Assembly (NCBI RefSeq): GCF_009928485.1
Contig: NZ_JAABNP010000026.1
Coordinates: 1 to 64,000 of the forward strand
Reading direction: 5' to 3'
DNA length: 64,000 nt
Source: Clostridium sp. C2-6-12
GTDB lineage: Bacteria; Bacillota; Clostridia; Clostridiales; Clostridiaceae
The notes beneath the pieces are model-generated. The model ran no database searches. It saw only the letters and a program-made list of their open reading frames with translations, and was not told the DNA's origin. Below, piece by piece: positions 52,608 through 61,337 of the stretch; the stretch's first letter is position 1; every line of letters starts with the position of its first letter. Made by a program: the position numbers and the translations under genes.

Positions 52608-54623
52608 ATGAAAAGTCAAACAAATGAAAGTAGTGATCTAAAGAAAGACTACGATTTACAGATATACGAAACAGCCATATATAATGCAAATGATATAATA
52701 ATTTTATTTTCGAGTGAGGGAAATATATTAAGAGTTAATAGGAAAGCTATAAATACATATGGTTATACTGAAGAAGAGTTGCTCTCTAAGAATATACGTG
52801 AACTAAGAAATTCTCAAAATGAAAAATTGTTACACAATGAGTTTGAAACAGCAAAATTAGGAGAGATTGAATTCCAGACCACCCATTATAGAAAAGATGG
52901 TTCTCACTTTTCAGTTGAAGTTAAATCAACAGGCATAGAAATGAATGGGGAGAAATTCGTTTTAAGTGTAATAAGAGATATAACGAATAGAATACTAAAT
53001 GATGAAAAAATTATAGAACTTGCTTCATTGGTTGAAAATAGCAGTGATGCAATTATAGGAAAAAATCTAAATGGAATTATAACAAGCTGGAACAATGGAG
53101 CAGAAAAAATTTACGGATATAAAAAGGAAGAAATCATTGGAAAACATATATCTGTAATTATTCCAAAAGATAAAATTGATGATTTCCATAAAATAATGAA
53201 AAATATCAAAAATGGAGAAAAAATAACAGGATTTGAATCTAAAAGAGTGAAGAAAAATGGAGATGTAATTGATGTTTCAATTACAGTTTCTCCAATCTTT
53301 GATTTAGAAGGGAATTTAATAGGAGCTTCTAACATTACAAGAGACATAACAGAAAATAAAAAAATTGAAAAAGAATTACGTGATAAATATGAGGAAATAT
53401 CAGCTTTATATGAAGAGCTTATAGCAATAGAAGAGGAATTGAGATGCAACTATCAGGAATTAGAGAAAGCTAAAGAAGAGGCTGATAAGGCAAATAGTGC
53501 TAAAAGCGAGTTTTTAGCAAATATAAGTCATGAGATTAGAACACCTATGAATGGAATAATAGGAGTAATAGAACTGCTTGAAGTAACTGAATTAAATAAT
53601 GAGCAGAAAGAATATTTTGATATGATTAGTTATTCATCGAGGATTTTGTTGGGTATTTTAAACTCAGTATTAGATATTTCTAAAATAGAGGCAGGTAAAT
53701 TTGAACTTAATTTAAAACCTTTTAACCTAAAAAAAATATTAGATAGAATTATTAAAGAATTATCTATAGCTGGTAGTAATAAAGAATTAGAGGTATTTTA
53801 TTATATAGATCCATATATTAATTTTGATCTAATAGGCGATCAAATTAGACTAAACCAAGTTTTGATTAATATAATTAACAATGCTATTAAATTTACGGAA
53901 AAAGGACAAATAATATTTAAAGTAAAAAAATTAAAAAGTACAAATAATAAATTGAACTTAGAATTTTCAGTACAGGATACAGGTATTGGAATTAAAGAAG
54001 AATTTAAAAATGATATTTTTAAAAAATTTGTTCAGCAAGATATGACTTACACTAAAAAATACGAAGGGGCAGGATTAGGACTTGCTATTTCAAGAGATAT
54101 AGCAAAGTTAATGAATGGGGATATATGGTTTGAAAGTGTTGAAAATAAAGGTAGTATTTTCTATTTTACAGCAGAGTTTTTAATAAATTATGTTGAAAAA
54201 ACTTCTAGAGATAATTTTGCTTTAGAGGACAAGAAAATATCAATTAATAAAACAAAAAGAATTTTAGTTGTTGAAGATAATGAAATTAACATGAAGATAG
54301 CTTGTGAAATGTTAGATAGATTAGGATATAAATTTGAATGTGCATACGATGGAAAACAAGCATTAGATAAATTAAAAGAAAATGATTTTGATTTAATACT
54401 AATGGATGTACAAATGCCAGAATTAAATGGATATGATACTACTAAAATAATTAGGGAAAGCGAAGTCGGAACGAAAAAACATATTAACATTATTGCAATG
54501 ACTGCTTATTCCATGATTGGAGATAAAGAAAAATGTATTGAAATGGGAATGGATGATTATATTTCTAAACCTTTTGATGCAAATGTGTTAAAAAATACTA
54601 TTTTAAAATTTATAAAAGATTAG
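52608..54623 (+). CDS. PAS-PAS hybrid sensor histidine kinase
   Basis: A 671-residue soluble hybrid kinase. Two PAS domains (about residues 15-135, ILLFSSEGNILRVNRKAINT; and 140-265, NSSDAIIGKNLNGIITSWNN), a coiled coil, HisKA with active His in FLANISHEIRTPMNG, HATPase_c with VLINIINNAIKFTE, DTGIGI and GAGLGLAIS, then a receiver with VVEDNEINM, LILMDVQMPELNGYD and SKPF. ATG 52608 follows AAGGAGTG; the ATG at 52551 is inside the upstream gene. The output partner is not encoded here. Confidence 0.9.
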   Translation: MKSQTNESSDLKKDYDLQIYETAIYNANDIIILFSSEGNILRVNRKAINTYGYTEEELLSKNIRELRNSQNEKLLHNEFETAKLGEIEFQTTHYRKDGSHFSVEVKSTGIEMNGEKFVLSVIRDITNRILNDEKIIELASLVENSSDAIIGKNLNGIITSWNNGAEKIYGYKKEEIIGKHISVIIPKDKIDDFHKIMKNIKNGEKITGFESKRVKKNGDVIDVSITVSPIFDLEGNLIGASNITRDITENKKIEKELRDKYEEISALYEELIAIEEELRCNYQELEKAKEEADKANSAKSEFLANISHEIRTPMNGIIGVIELLEVTELNNEQKEYFDMISYSSRILLGILNSVLDISKIEAGKFELNLKPFNLKKILDRIIKELSIAGSNKELEVFYYIDPYINFDLIGDQIRLNQVLINIINNAIKFTEKGQIIFKVKKLKSTNNKLNLEFSVQDTGIGIKEEFKNDIFKKFVQQDMTYTKKYEGAGLGLAISRDIAKLMNGDIWFESVENKGSIFYFTAEFLINYVEKTSRDNFALEDKKISINKTKRILVVEDNEINMKIACEMLDRLGYKFECAYDGKQALDKLKENDFDLILMDVQMPELNGYDTTKIIRESEVGTKKHINIIAMTAYSMIGDKEKCIEMGMDDYISKPFDANVLKNTILKFIKD

Positions 54624-54745
54624 ACGAAAATAAGAATAGTTTTTGAGTAATGTCATCATAAAATAGAAATATGTCAAGAGCTTAGGGACTATACATTTTT
54701 ATTAACAACTTTAATAAACTTGCAGTAATTTATATAATATGGAAA

Positions 54746-54784
54746 AGAATAGCCTAAAGTTCTCACTATAAGCTATTCTTTTAT
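54746..54784. terminator. bidirectional terminator
   Basis: AGAATAGC pairs with GCTATTCT; serves the hybrid kinase (+) and the chemotaxis gene (-). Confidence 0.65.
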
Positions 54785-54796
54785 GAAAAAACTTTT

Positions 54797-55768
54797 TTAT
54801 TCTTCACTAAGCTGTTTTATTTGATTTAAATAATTAAATACGTTAATATAAAAATCAGCTTTTTTCTGAATACTATAAATAATACGTTCTAATTGTTGGT
54901 TTTCTGTTTTTGATTTATCCACCAAATTATTCAGATTAGTGGCTATTTCTTTCATTCCAGCCAAATTTTCTTTTTGAGATTCATTAACCTCGCGTACATT
55001 TTCATTTACTTCTGATTCTGCTTCAATTATATCCTCAAGCATAGAAGAAGATTTTTCAATAAGGCTTGTGGTTTGGCTTATGACAGAAGTTCCTTCGTTA
55101 GATTTATGTGAGAGCTCATCCATTGATACTGTCAAAGTTTTTAAAGAATCAATTATATCCTTTGCATTTTTTTGTGTGTCAACTGAAAGTTTTTTTATTT
55201 CTTCCGCAACTACAGAAAAACCTTTTCCAGCTTCACCAGCTCTTGCAGCTTCTATTGATGCATTTAATGATAATAAATTTGTTTGTGCTGCAATGCCAGT
55301 TATTATGTTTGCAAAATCTTGAATGCTGTTATATTGGGATTGTATATTAGAAATCAATTTAATAAATTGATCAAATACTAGAGACACTGCCTGAACTTGT
55401 TTTATTAATTCATCGAAGTCAACTTTTGCATTTTGAATTTTTGACTGTGATCTGTCCAGACTAGAAAATACACCCATTAATAAATCTTCTGTCCTAATGC
55501 TATTTTTTGATAATTTTTGCAAGAAATCATTGACGCTTTCAGTTTGACTAGTTGTATATTCAACACTTTTAAGAAGTTTATCTAAGCCATAAGTGATAGT
55601 TCCTTCTTCATTTACAATAAAGTTAGCATTATTATCAATTTGAGCTACTAGCTCCATAACTTCATCTATATAAGTAAAACATTTAATTCCATCTTCAGAA
55701 TACATAACTTTATTATCCTCTGAAATAGATGTATTGTTAGAATTTTGATTATTCTTAAATTTAAACAT
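54797..55768 (-). CDS. soluble methyl-accepting chemotaxis-like protein
   Basis: A 323-residue protein with no transmembrane segment. It has an N-terminal ~90-residue input region, then an MCP signalling domain with the highly conserved hairpin tip ITGIAAQTNLLSLNASIEAA followed by RAGEAGKGFSVVAEEIKKLS. The start at 55768 is chosen because AGGAGTG precedes that ATG; the upstream in-frame start overlaps the FIST gene end. FIST ends 10 bases upstream, so they are cotranscribed and FIST is probably its sensor. Confidence 0.88.
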   Translation of the reverse strand: MFKFKNNQNSNNTSISEDNKVMYSEDGIKCFTYIDEVMELVAQIDNNANFIVNEEGTITYGLDKLLKSVEYTTSQTESVNDFLQKLSKNSIRTEDLLMGVFSSLDRSQSKIQNAKVDFDELIKQVQAVSLVFDQFIKLISNIQSQYNSIQDFANIITGIAAQTNLLSLNASIEAARAGEAGKGFSVVAEEIKKLSVDTQKNAKDIIDSLKTLTVSMDELSHKSNEGTSVISQTTSLIEKSSSMLEDIIEAESEVNENVREVNESQKENLAGMKEIATNLNNLVDKSKTENQQLERIIYSIQKKADFYINVFNYLNQIKQLSEE

Positions 55769-55778
55769 ATAATCACTC

Positions 55779-56810
55779 CTATTCAATTGCTAGTAATACC
55801 ATAGTTTGATTAACGTGCTTCTTGTAGAATTGTTCACCATAGCTTACAAAACCTGTAATGTTAGGACACAATGAAAGTAATTCGTGATCTATTGATTTCC
55901 AAGTTCCATCTTCTTGAAATTTTAAACTTCTTAATATACAATTTATAGCTAAAACAAAGCTTGGCTTAAATTCTACCGATTTAATAGTTTTTCTTATTTG
56001 ATCTACAGGATTAACTGGTCTTAAGACTTCAACAAATGTGTCACTCATCATTTGGCAATAAAAAGTAATTGATTTATCTGGATTAATTTTCATAGGCGAA
56101 GCTATATAAGTGTCATCTTCATATATTTTTCCAAGGGGATTATTTATAAAATAATTAGATAAGTCTTGTTCTCTTATATTTAGTGCTCTAGCGTACTCTG
56201 TACTAGCAGGTGCTTTATTAAAGGTTTTTACTGTTCTGGTTATTAAATCAGAATCGGTTACTAATAAACGAGTGCCAGTTGATTCATATATATTTTCCTT
56301 AATAATTTGTGTTCTACGCTTCATGTCAAAAAATATTGCAACACTGCTAATTTTCTTATTACCAATAAAAATAAAGGTTTCTTTAAATTTAAGATTGTCT
56401 CCAGCGCTCCCACCAATTATTTTAAAATTATTATCAGCAAAATAAAAAGATGTAACAATACTCTCTTCTGTACCGTTTAATCCATCACATAATAAAAGTG
56501 CAAATGCATTTCTATTATTTTTTACTTTAGCATAAGCTTGTTTTAATTTTTTTATATTTTTTATTGGTGGATTGGGTATTTCAACAGTTTCTCCTTCATC
56601 TAAATCATATTCAAAACCTGTGATCACACCATCTTTATAACCATTTCTACTATATTCTCCAGAAGTAGAACACAAGATTACATTGGATGAAACATGCTTT
56701 GATAATTCTACAACATTTTCAACACTAGAAAAGATGACAAATCCTTTATTAGTGCTAGTATTGATGTGATTTAATCCATCTGAAACATTTGAAAATAAGA
56801 ATTCTTTCAT
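55779..56810 (-). CDS. FIST domain sensory protein
   Basis: A 343-residue cytoplasmic protein with FIST_N (NVILCSTSGEYSRNGYKDGV then ITGFEYDL, FKIIGGSAGDNLKF) and FIST_C (GKIYEDDTYIASPMKINPDK, LSLCPNITGFVSYGEQF) domains. FIST domains are predicted to bind small ligands such as amino acids and signal to MCPs or kinases. AGGAGATGATGTT precedes ATG 56808-56810. It forms an operon with the soluble MCP. Confidence 0.88.
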   Translation of the reverse strand: MKEFLFSNVSDGLNHINTSTNKGFVIFSSVENVVELSKHVSSNVILCSTSGEYSRNGYKDGVITGFEYDLDEGETVEIPNPPIKNIKKLKQAYAKVKNNRNAFALLLCDGLNGTEESIVTSFYFADNNFKIIGGSAGDNLKFKETFIFIGNKKISSVAIFFDMKRRTQIIKENIYESTGTRLLVTDSDLITRTVKTFNKAPASTEYARALNIREQDLSNYFINNPLGKIYEDDTYIASPMKINPDKSITFYCQMMSDTFVEVLRPVNPVDQIRKTIKSVEFKPSFVLAINCILRSLKFQEDGTWKSIDHELLSLCPNITGFVSYGEQFYKKHVNQTMVLLAIE

Positions 56811-57000
56811 AACATCATCTCCTAAATATAAGCTTTTGGAAAAAATAAACTATTTAATAAAAGTATAGCTAATATTGTTATAATATGCAAATGATTATTC
56901 TGAATATTTAAATAATTTGAATATACTTTTTGATAGTAAAATATATTATAATTAAGAATATAATATATTTTGTAAAATACTACAAATAATTGTAAACTAA

Positions 57001-57009
57001 TGATATAAT
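57001..57009 (+). promoter_or_regulatory. extended -10 promoter of attenuated leader
   Basis: TGATATAAT, a perfect extended -10. It would start a transcript near 57017 that meets the terminator at 57093-57128. Confidence 0.45.
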
Positions 57010-57092
57010 TATATAAAGGAATAGGAAACTACTAATGAGGAAAATTGTAAGAAATGATAAATAATTATATAAAGCTTTTTCTACGTAGATAC

Positions 57093-57128
57093 GCACTTGA
57101 CTTAAATTTTTAGCAAGTGCTTTTTTTT
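57093..57128 (+). terminator. Rho-independent terminator in the leader of the chemoreceptor gene
   Basis: GCACTTG (57093-57099) pairs with CAAGTGC (57114-57120), followed by eight T's. No plus-strand gene precedes it; the MCP gene starts 85 bases later, so it is an attenuator or the end of a ~110-nt RNA. Confidence 0.75.
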
Positions 57129-57213
57129 ATATCTGTTAATTTATTTAATTTTAAATTTGCAAATAAAATATATGAAATTTAAGCTATAGTGAAATTTGTG
57201 AGGGGGAATAATT

Positions 57214-59211
57214 ATGAAATTACATTCATTAAAATTCAAATTATTAGGTTTTATTTTTTCTGCGATAGTTTTGCTTATTGGAGTTATTGTGGGGGATAAT
57301 GTATTTGAATTTAATACTTATTTAAATTCGAATATTAATAATGAGATTACAAAAGCTAATGAAGTTTTAGGAGATAAAATTAATGATTTAAAGGGAAATT
57401 CCTTAAGTCTTGCATCACAATTGGCTATGAATACTAAAGTGATAAATGCAATTGAAACAAAGGATACTAAAAGAATTTTAGATGATGTGAAACCAATAGT
57501 AGAAAGTTCTAAAATAGAATTTGTAACAATAACAGATGAGAAGGGAATTGTTCTTGCAAGAACCCATGAACCAGATAAAAGTGGAGATAGCGTTTTAAAC
57601 CAACAAAATGTAAAATTTGCGTTAGAAGGGAAGCCCAATTCTAAGATTGAAGGTGGAACACAAGTAAAGTTAGCTGCCAGATCAGGAGTTCCAGTAAAAA
57701 ATGATCAGGGAAAAATTATAGGGGTTATATCAACAGGATATAGACTTGATTCTGATGAACTAGTAGATTATATAAAGGATAGATTAAATTGTGAGGCAAC
57801 TATTTTTTTAGAAGATGTAAGAATTGCAACAACTGTAAAAAAAGATGGACAAAGAGCTCTTGGAACAAAGCTCGATCCTAAAATTTCAGAAATTGTAATG
57901 AGGAATAATAAATATTTTGGTGAAGCTAATATATTAGGATCACAATATATTACAGCTTACACAACTATTTTAAGTGAAGATAACAAAGTCATTGGAATAT
58001 TATTTACTGGTCGAAGTGTGAATGAAATAACAAATTTTAAAAATAATTTCATTATGAATACTATAAAAATCTCTCTTGTAATTGTAGTGATATTTTCTAT
58101 ATTTATATATTTGTATATCGATAAAAATATTACAAAACCATTAGTTAAAGTAGTAGAGCATTTTAAAGATGTTGCAGAAGGAGATTTTTCGAAGGAAATA
58201 TTAGAGAAAAATCTACATCGTAAGGATGAGATTGGAGATATTGCAAGAGGGATAGCTCTTATGAAAAAGGAGTTAAGTGAATTAATAAAAAATATAATCA
58301 ATAATTCCCAAGAGCTTAGTGCAAGCAGTGAAGAGCTTGCAGCTACTGTAGAAGAATTTTCATCTATGACAGAAAATATAGGAGAATCAATTAAAAACAT
58401 TAATTCAGGAGTTCACGATACAAGTGCTGCTTCTGAGGAAATATCAGCTTCAATAAAAGAAATAGATTCTAGTGTCACAATATTAAGCAGTAAGGCTATT
58501 GAAGGCAGTGGAAATGCAAATTCCGCTAAAGAAAGAACTGAGAAAATGCAAAATAAAACTAAACTTTCTATGAAAGAAATTGAAGGATTATTTATTGAAA
58601 AAGAAGATAAAATTTTAATTTCAATTAATGAAGGGAAAATAGTTGAAAATATCAAAGTTATGGCGGACACAATAGCTGGTATTGCAGAACAAACAAATCT
58701 CTTAGCGCTTAATGCATCTATAGAAGCAGCAAGAGCTGGTGAGCAAGGAAAAGGTTTTGCAGTGGTAGCAGAAGAGGTTAGAAAATTAGCAGAAGAATCA
58801 ACAAAAGCAGTAGAATCAATAAAAGAAACAATAATAAAAGTACAAGGTGCTTTTAAGAATTTAGCCAATAACAGCAATGATGTATTGCTTTTTATTAAAG
58901 AAAAAGTAAATCCTCAATTCATTGAGATGATAGAAATTGGAATGGAAACTCACAAAGATGCAGAATTTGTAAGTAAAATGTCTGAAGAAATTGCTGCTAT
59001 GTCTGAGGAAGTCACTGCAACAATGAATCAAGTAAGTGAATCTGTTGTAAATTTAACAGAAAATACGTTAGTTTCATCTAGAGAATCAGAAACAATTAAA
59101 GATAGTATTGTAGATGCAACTAAAGGTATAAATGAAATAGCATTAACTGCCCAAAATCAAGCCTTGCTTGCTGAAAAAATTTATGGGCTTGTTCAAAAAT
59201 TTAAGTTTTAA
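57214..59211 (+). CDS. methyl-accepting chemotaxis protein, Cache sensor
   Basis: A 665-residue chemoreceptor. TM1 is near residues 9-28 (KLLGFIFSAIVLLIGVIVG), a single-Cache-like ligand domain reaches about 290 (VTITDEKGIVLARTHEPDKS, GIVSTGYRLDS-like, DNKVIGILFTGRS), TM2 is near 283-303, then HAMP and an MCP signalling domain with IAGIAEQTNLLALNASIEAA followed by RAGEQGKGFAVVAEEVRKLA. Methylation helices flank it. GAGGGGG precedes ATG 57214. Its leader contains a strong terminator. Confidence 0.92.
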   Translation: MKLHSLKFKLLGFIFSAIVLLIGVIVGDNVFEFNTYLNSNINNEITKANEVLGDKINDLKGNSLSLASQLAMNTKVINAIETKDTKRILDDVKPIVESSKIEFVTITDEKGIVLARTHEPDKSGDSVLNQQNVKFALEGKPNSKIEGGTQVKLAARSGVPVKNDQGKIIGVISTGYRLDSDELVDYIKDRLNCEATIFLEDVRIATTVKKDGQRALGTKLDPKISEIVMRNNKYFGEANILGSQYITAYTTILSEDNKVIGILFTGRSVNEITNFKNNFIMNTIKISLVIVVIFSIFIYLYIDKNITKPLVKVVEHFKDVAEGDFSKEILEKNLHRKDEIGDIARGIALMKKELSELIKNIINNSQELSASSEELAATVEEFSSMTENIGESIKNINSGVHDTSAASEEISASIKEIDSSVTILSSKAIEGSGNANSAKERTEKMQNKTKLSMKEIEGLFIEKEDKILISINEGKIVENIKVMADTIAGIAEQTNLLALNASIEAARAGEQGKGFAVVAEEVRKLAEESTKAVESIKETIIKVQGAFKNLANNSNDVLLFIKEKVNPQFIEMIEIGMETHKDAEFVSKMSEEIAAMSEEVTATMNQVSESVVNLTENTLVSSRESETIKDSIVDATKGINEIALTAQNQALLAEKIYGLVQKFKF

Positions 59212-59218
59212 TGAAAAA

Positions 59219-59270
59219 AATAAATACTTGGGATAACCTGATTTTTCAGTTATCCTAAGTATTTATTTTT
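59219..59270. terminator. bidirectional terminator
   Basis: AAATACTTGGGATAAC pairs with GTTATCCTAAGTATTT (one G-U), with T's on both 3' sides; shared by the MCP gene (+) and the hemerythrin gene (-). Confidence 0.8.
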
Positions 59271-59312
59271 GACCTTTTTTATTAGGGATAAAGTAGGAAT
59301 GATATTATACCT

Positions 59313-59726
59313 TTATATGTTATAACCATTTTCAATTAAATAATCTCCCAAATCTTTATCCAAATTTATTATATGATTCCTAAACCAATCAACTAGTTTC
59401 TCTTGAATATTTATTACTAGCGCTTCTGATGCTCCTTGAGTTTCAAAAGTTTTTCTGAAATTTTTTAATTCATTTTTAAATTCTTCATGTTGAGCATGCT
59501 GTATTTCAAATAAAGGATAGTTTATTTTCTTTTGAAGTTCTTCTTCTTCATCAAAATGTTTAACTACATATTCTTCTAGAAAATTTAAAGTGTTAATAAC
59601 TTCATCATGACCTTTGCCTTCTTCAACTGATGTTAATAATTGATCTAGGCGATTAACCAATTCCATATGCTGATTATCAATACTCTCAATTCCTATGTCT
59701 AACGTCCAGTCCCAATTTAAATACAT
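59313..59726 (-). CDS. bacteriohemerythrin
   Basis: A 137-residue hemerythrin, clearly paralogous to the protein at 30110. Iron ligands are in IDNQHMELV, VVKHFDEEEELQKK, HAQHEEFKNELK and WFRNHIINLDKDL. The start at 59726 is chosen because GGATGGTG precedes that ATG (MYLNWDWTLDIG); the earlier ATG overlaps the site. It lies between two signalling genes and may buffer or sense O2 for them. Confidence 0.9.
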   Translation of the reverse strand: MYLNWDWTLDIGIESIDNQHMELVNRLDQLLTSVEEGKGHDEVINTLNFLEEYVVKHFDEEEELQKKINYPLFEIQHAQHEEFKNELKNFRKTFETQGASEALVINIQEKLVDWFRNHIINLDKDLGDYLIENGYNI

Positions 59727-60137
59727 AAAATTCACCATCCATAAATTATATTTATCCTTATTATATATTGTTTTCGACGAATCCTTTATAATACCTCTTT
59801 TTACTTTGTATATTTTTATGTTTTTTTCTGTTTCTAATATTCGACATATATTAAAAAAAATTATAAGGTGCTACTTTAGGTCACTAAATGTCTAACTAAG
59901 AATATATTATAAATATAGAATATGGATAAAAATATTCTATAAAAACTCATTAGAATTTAATTAATAAATTTTTAATGTGGTATTTTAATTATTAATATGC
60001 TGAAGGAGAACATATATCAATTAACAGTTTAGTATTTAAAACTTATTTTAATGATATATGTATAAAGATTATAAATGACCCAAGCAAAATTAATAATTAT
60101 CTGCTTGTTAAAATTTATTTATAAGGAGTTGTATCAA
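59727..60137. other. intergenic region with Spo0A-like boxes
   Basis: About 410 AT-rich bases between divergent genes. TTCGACA at 59840-59846 is an exact Spo0A box on the minus strand (TGTCGAA), and TTCGACG at 59773-59779 is one mismatch away. Nothing else is supported. Confidence 0.3.
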
Positions 60138-60509
60138 ATGATTAAATATGAAAATGACCATAAGCAAAGTAAATGTTCCTGTGATGTATGTGATTTTATT
60201 AATGCAAGACCTATAGAACTTGAAAGAAATGGCGTTCAATTAGTAACTGTAAGAATAAAAGTAAATAATGTATGTATTGGCAAAAAAGTAGCTGTAGCAG
60301 CTATTATATATGATCAATTCCATAGAATATTGGCTTTTAAAGGATTTGTTACAATGATTCGTGAAAAAGATGAATGTAGAAAAGATGAATGCGGAACTAT
60401 TGAACGCAAAATAGTATTTGTATTACCAGATGAAGATGAATGCAATCCACTAGAATTAGAAGCTTGCACTGTAGCTAATTATATATATCCATGTGAGCCA
60501 GTAAAATAG
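60138..60509 (+). CDS. Cys-rich beta-domain hypothetical protein
   Basis: A 123-residue protein with CSCDVCDF near the start and further cysteines near the middle and end. RNGVQLVTVRIKVNNVCIGK and KVAVAAIIYDQFHRILAFKG form a repeated beta-strand pattern that I have seen in clostridial proteins thought to be spore- or surface-associated; this is a weak memory, not an assignment. ATG 60138 follows AAGGAG. Two Spo0A-like boxes lie upstream. Confidence 0.6.
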   Translation: MIKYENDHKQSKCSCDVCDFINARPIELERNGVQLVTVRIKVNNVCIGKKVAVAAIIYDQFHRILAFKGFVTMIREKDECRKDECGTIERKIVFVLPDEDECNPLELEACTVANYIYPCEPVK

Positions 60510-60522
60510 GGTAGGTTTAAAA

Positions 60523-60569
60523 CACTTGTAGCGTAGGCCAATTAGTGGTCTACTCTGCAAGTATTTTTA
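60523..60569 (+). terminator. Rho-independent terminator
   Basis: ACTTGTAGCGTAGGCC pairs with GGTCTACTCTGCAAGT (several G-U or mismatches), then ATTTTT. Confidence 0.65.
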
Positions 60570-60610
60570 GTGAAATACTATAGTTTTAGATGATAAAAGG
60601 AGATATTAAT

Positions 60611-60880
60611 ATGAAGAATGGAAATAGTGGAATAAATGATAATAATTTTTTTGAAGATATAAAAGATAAGAATCGAAATTTTGAATTTGAATTTGACATT
60701 GATGAAGCTGATCAGTATTTCTTAAAAGGCATTGGAAATATTAAGGATTCTGATTATGAAGAAATATATGCAAAGGGTTTTAACGATGGATATGAAAAGG
60801 CTAAACGAGAAGCTTTAGATTATATAGAAAAATATAAAAATGGCAGGAAACAAAAATCTATGCATTCAAAGAAGTACTGA
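60611..60880 (+). CDS. small acidic hypothetical protein
   Basis: An 89-residue charged protein (FEFEFDIDEADQYFLKGIGN, KGFNDGYEKAKREALDYIEK). Not recognised. AAAGGAG precedes ATG 60611. It follows the Cys-rich gene after a terminator. Confidence 0.6.
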   Translation: MKNGNSGINDNNFFEDIKDKNRNFEFEFDIDEADQYFLKGIGNIKDSDYEEIYAKGFNDGYEKAKREALDYIEKYKNGRKQKSMHSKKY

Positions 60881-60993
60881 TATTAACTTATGTAATATAA
60901 TATGGATAAGTATTTTTAATATCATAAGCTTAAGAAGTACTAGAAATATAAAACGAATTATAAGTTGATTAGTAATCAAATAATTAATAATTT

Positions 60994-61021
60994 AAAAACT
61001 ACGTTTTTACGTAGTTTTTTA
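60994..61021 (+). terminator. Rho-independent terminator
   Basis: AAAACTACG pairs with CGTAGTTTT followed by TT. Confidence 0.8.
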
Positions 61022-61060
61022 TTCTCTAATATTTAAAATAATCATAGGAGGTGAATTATA

Positions 61061-61099
61061 TTGTTTATAAAGTCTGATGTAAATCAACAAAGAGGGTAA
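61061..61099 (+). other. 12-codon frame with strong RBS
   Basis: AGGAGGTG lies eight bases before TTG 61061; the frame reads MFIKSDVNQQRG then TAA. Either a leader peptide or the stub of a lost gene. Confidence 0.25.
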
Positions 61100-61337
61100 G
61101 TTATATAAGAAAAGTATATTTTAATTAGTATTAGTATAAATTTCTACTTTATGGTAAAATATAGATATACAATATTGTTTAATGTCGTATATATTAAAAT
61201 AAAATCTTCATACATTTTTTGTCTTTTAATAGTAGAGAGCTAAAATTGAATATAAAAATATTTGCAAAAAAGTTATGAATATTTAAAGTAATGACAACTT
61301 ATGTGGATCTAATGAATGATTTACGGGGTGATGTAAA

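Larger units (their letters stand above)
60881..61337. other. AT-rich intergenic region
   Basis: About 455 bases with the terminator at 60994-61021 and the 12-codon frame at 61061. AACTTATGTG near 61294 resembles the start of the post-terminator element seen at 1090. Otherwise nothing found. Confidence 0.5.

Noticed and set aside
55068..55350. Two plus-strand frames opposite the soluble chemotaxis gene.
   Set aside because: They mirror the conserved MCP signalling segment on the other strand and have no start signals.
57017..57128. Possible c-di-GMP riboswitch before the chemoreceptor gene.
   Set aside because: The leader has GGAAAC and a GCACTTGAC word but not the conserved core of class I or II, so no riboswitch call was made.
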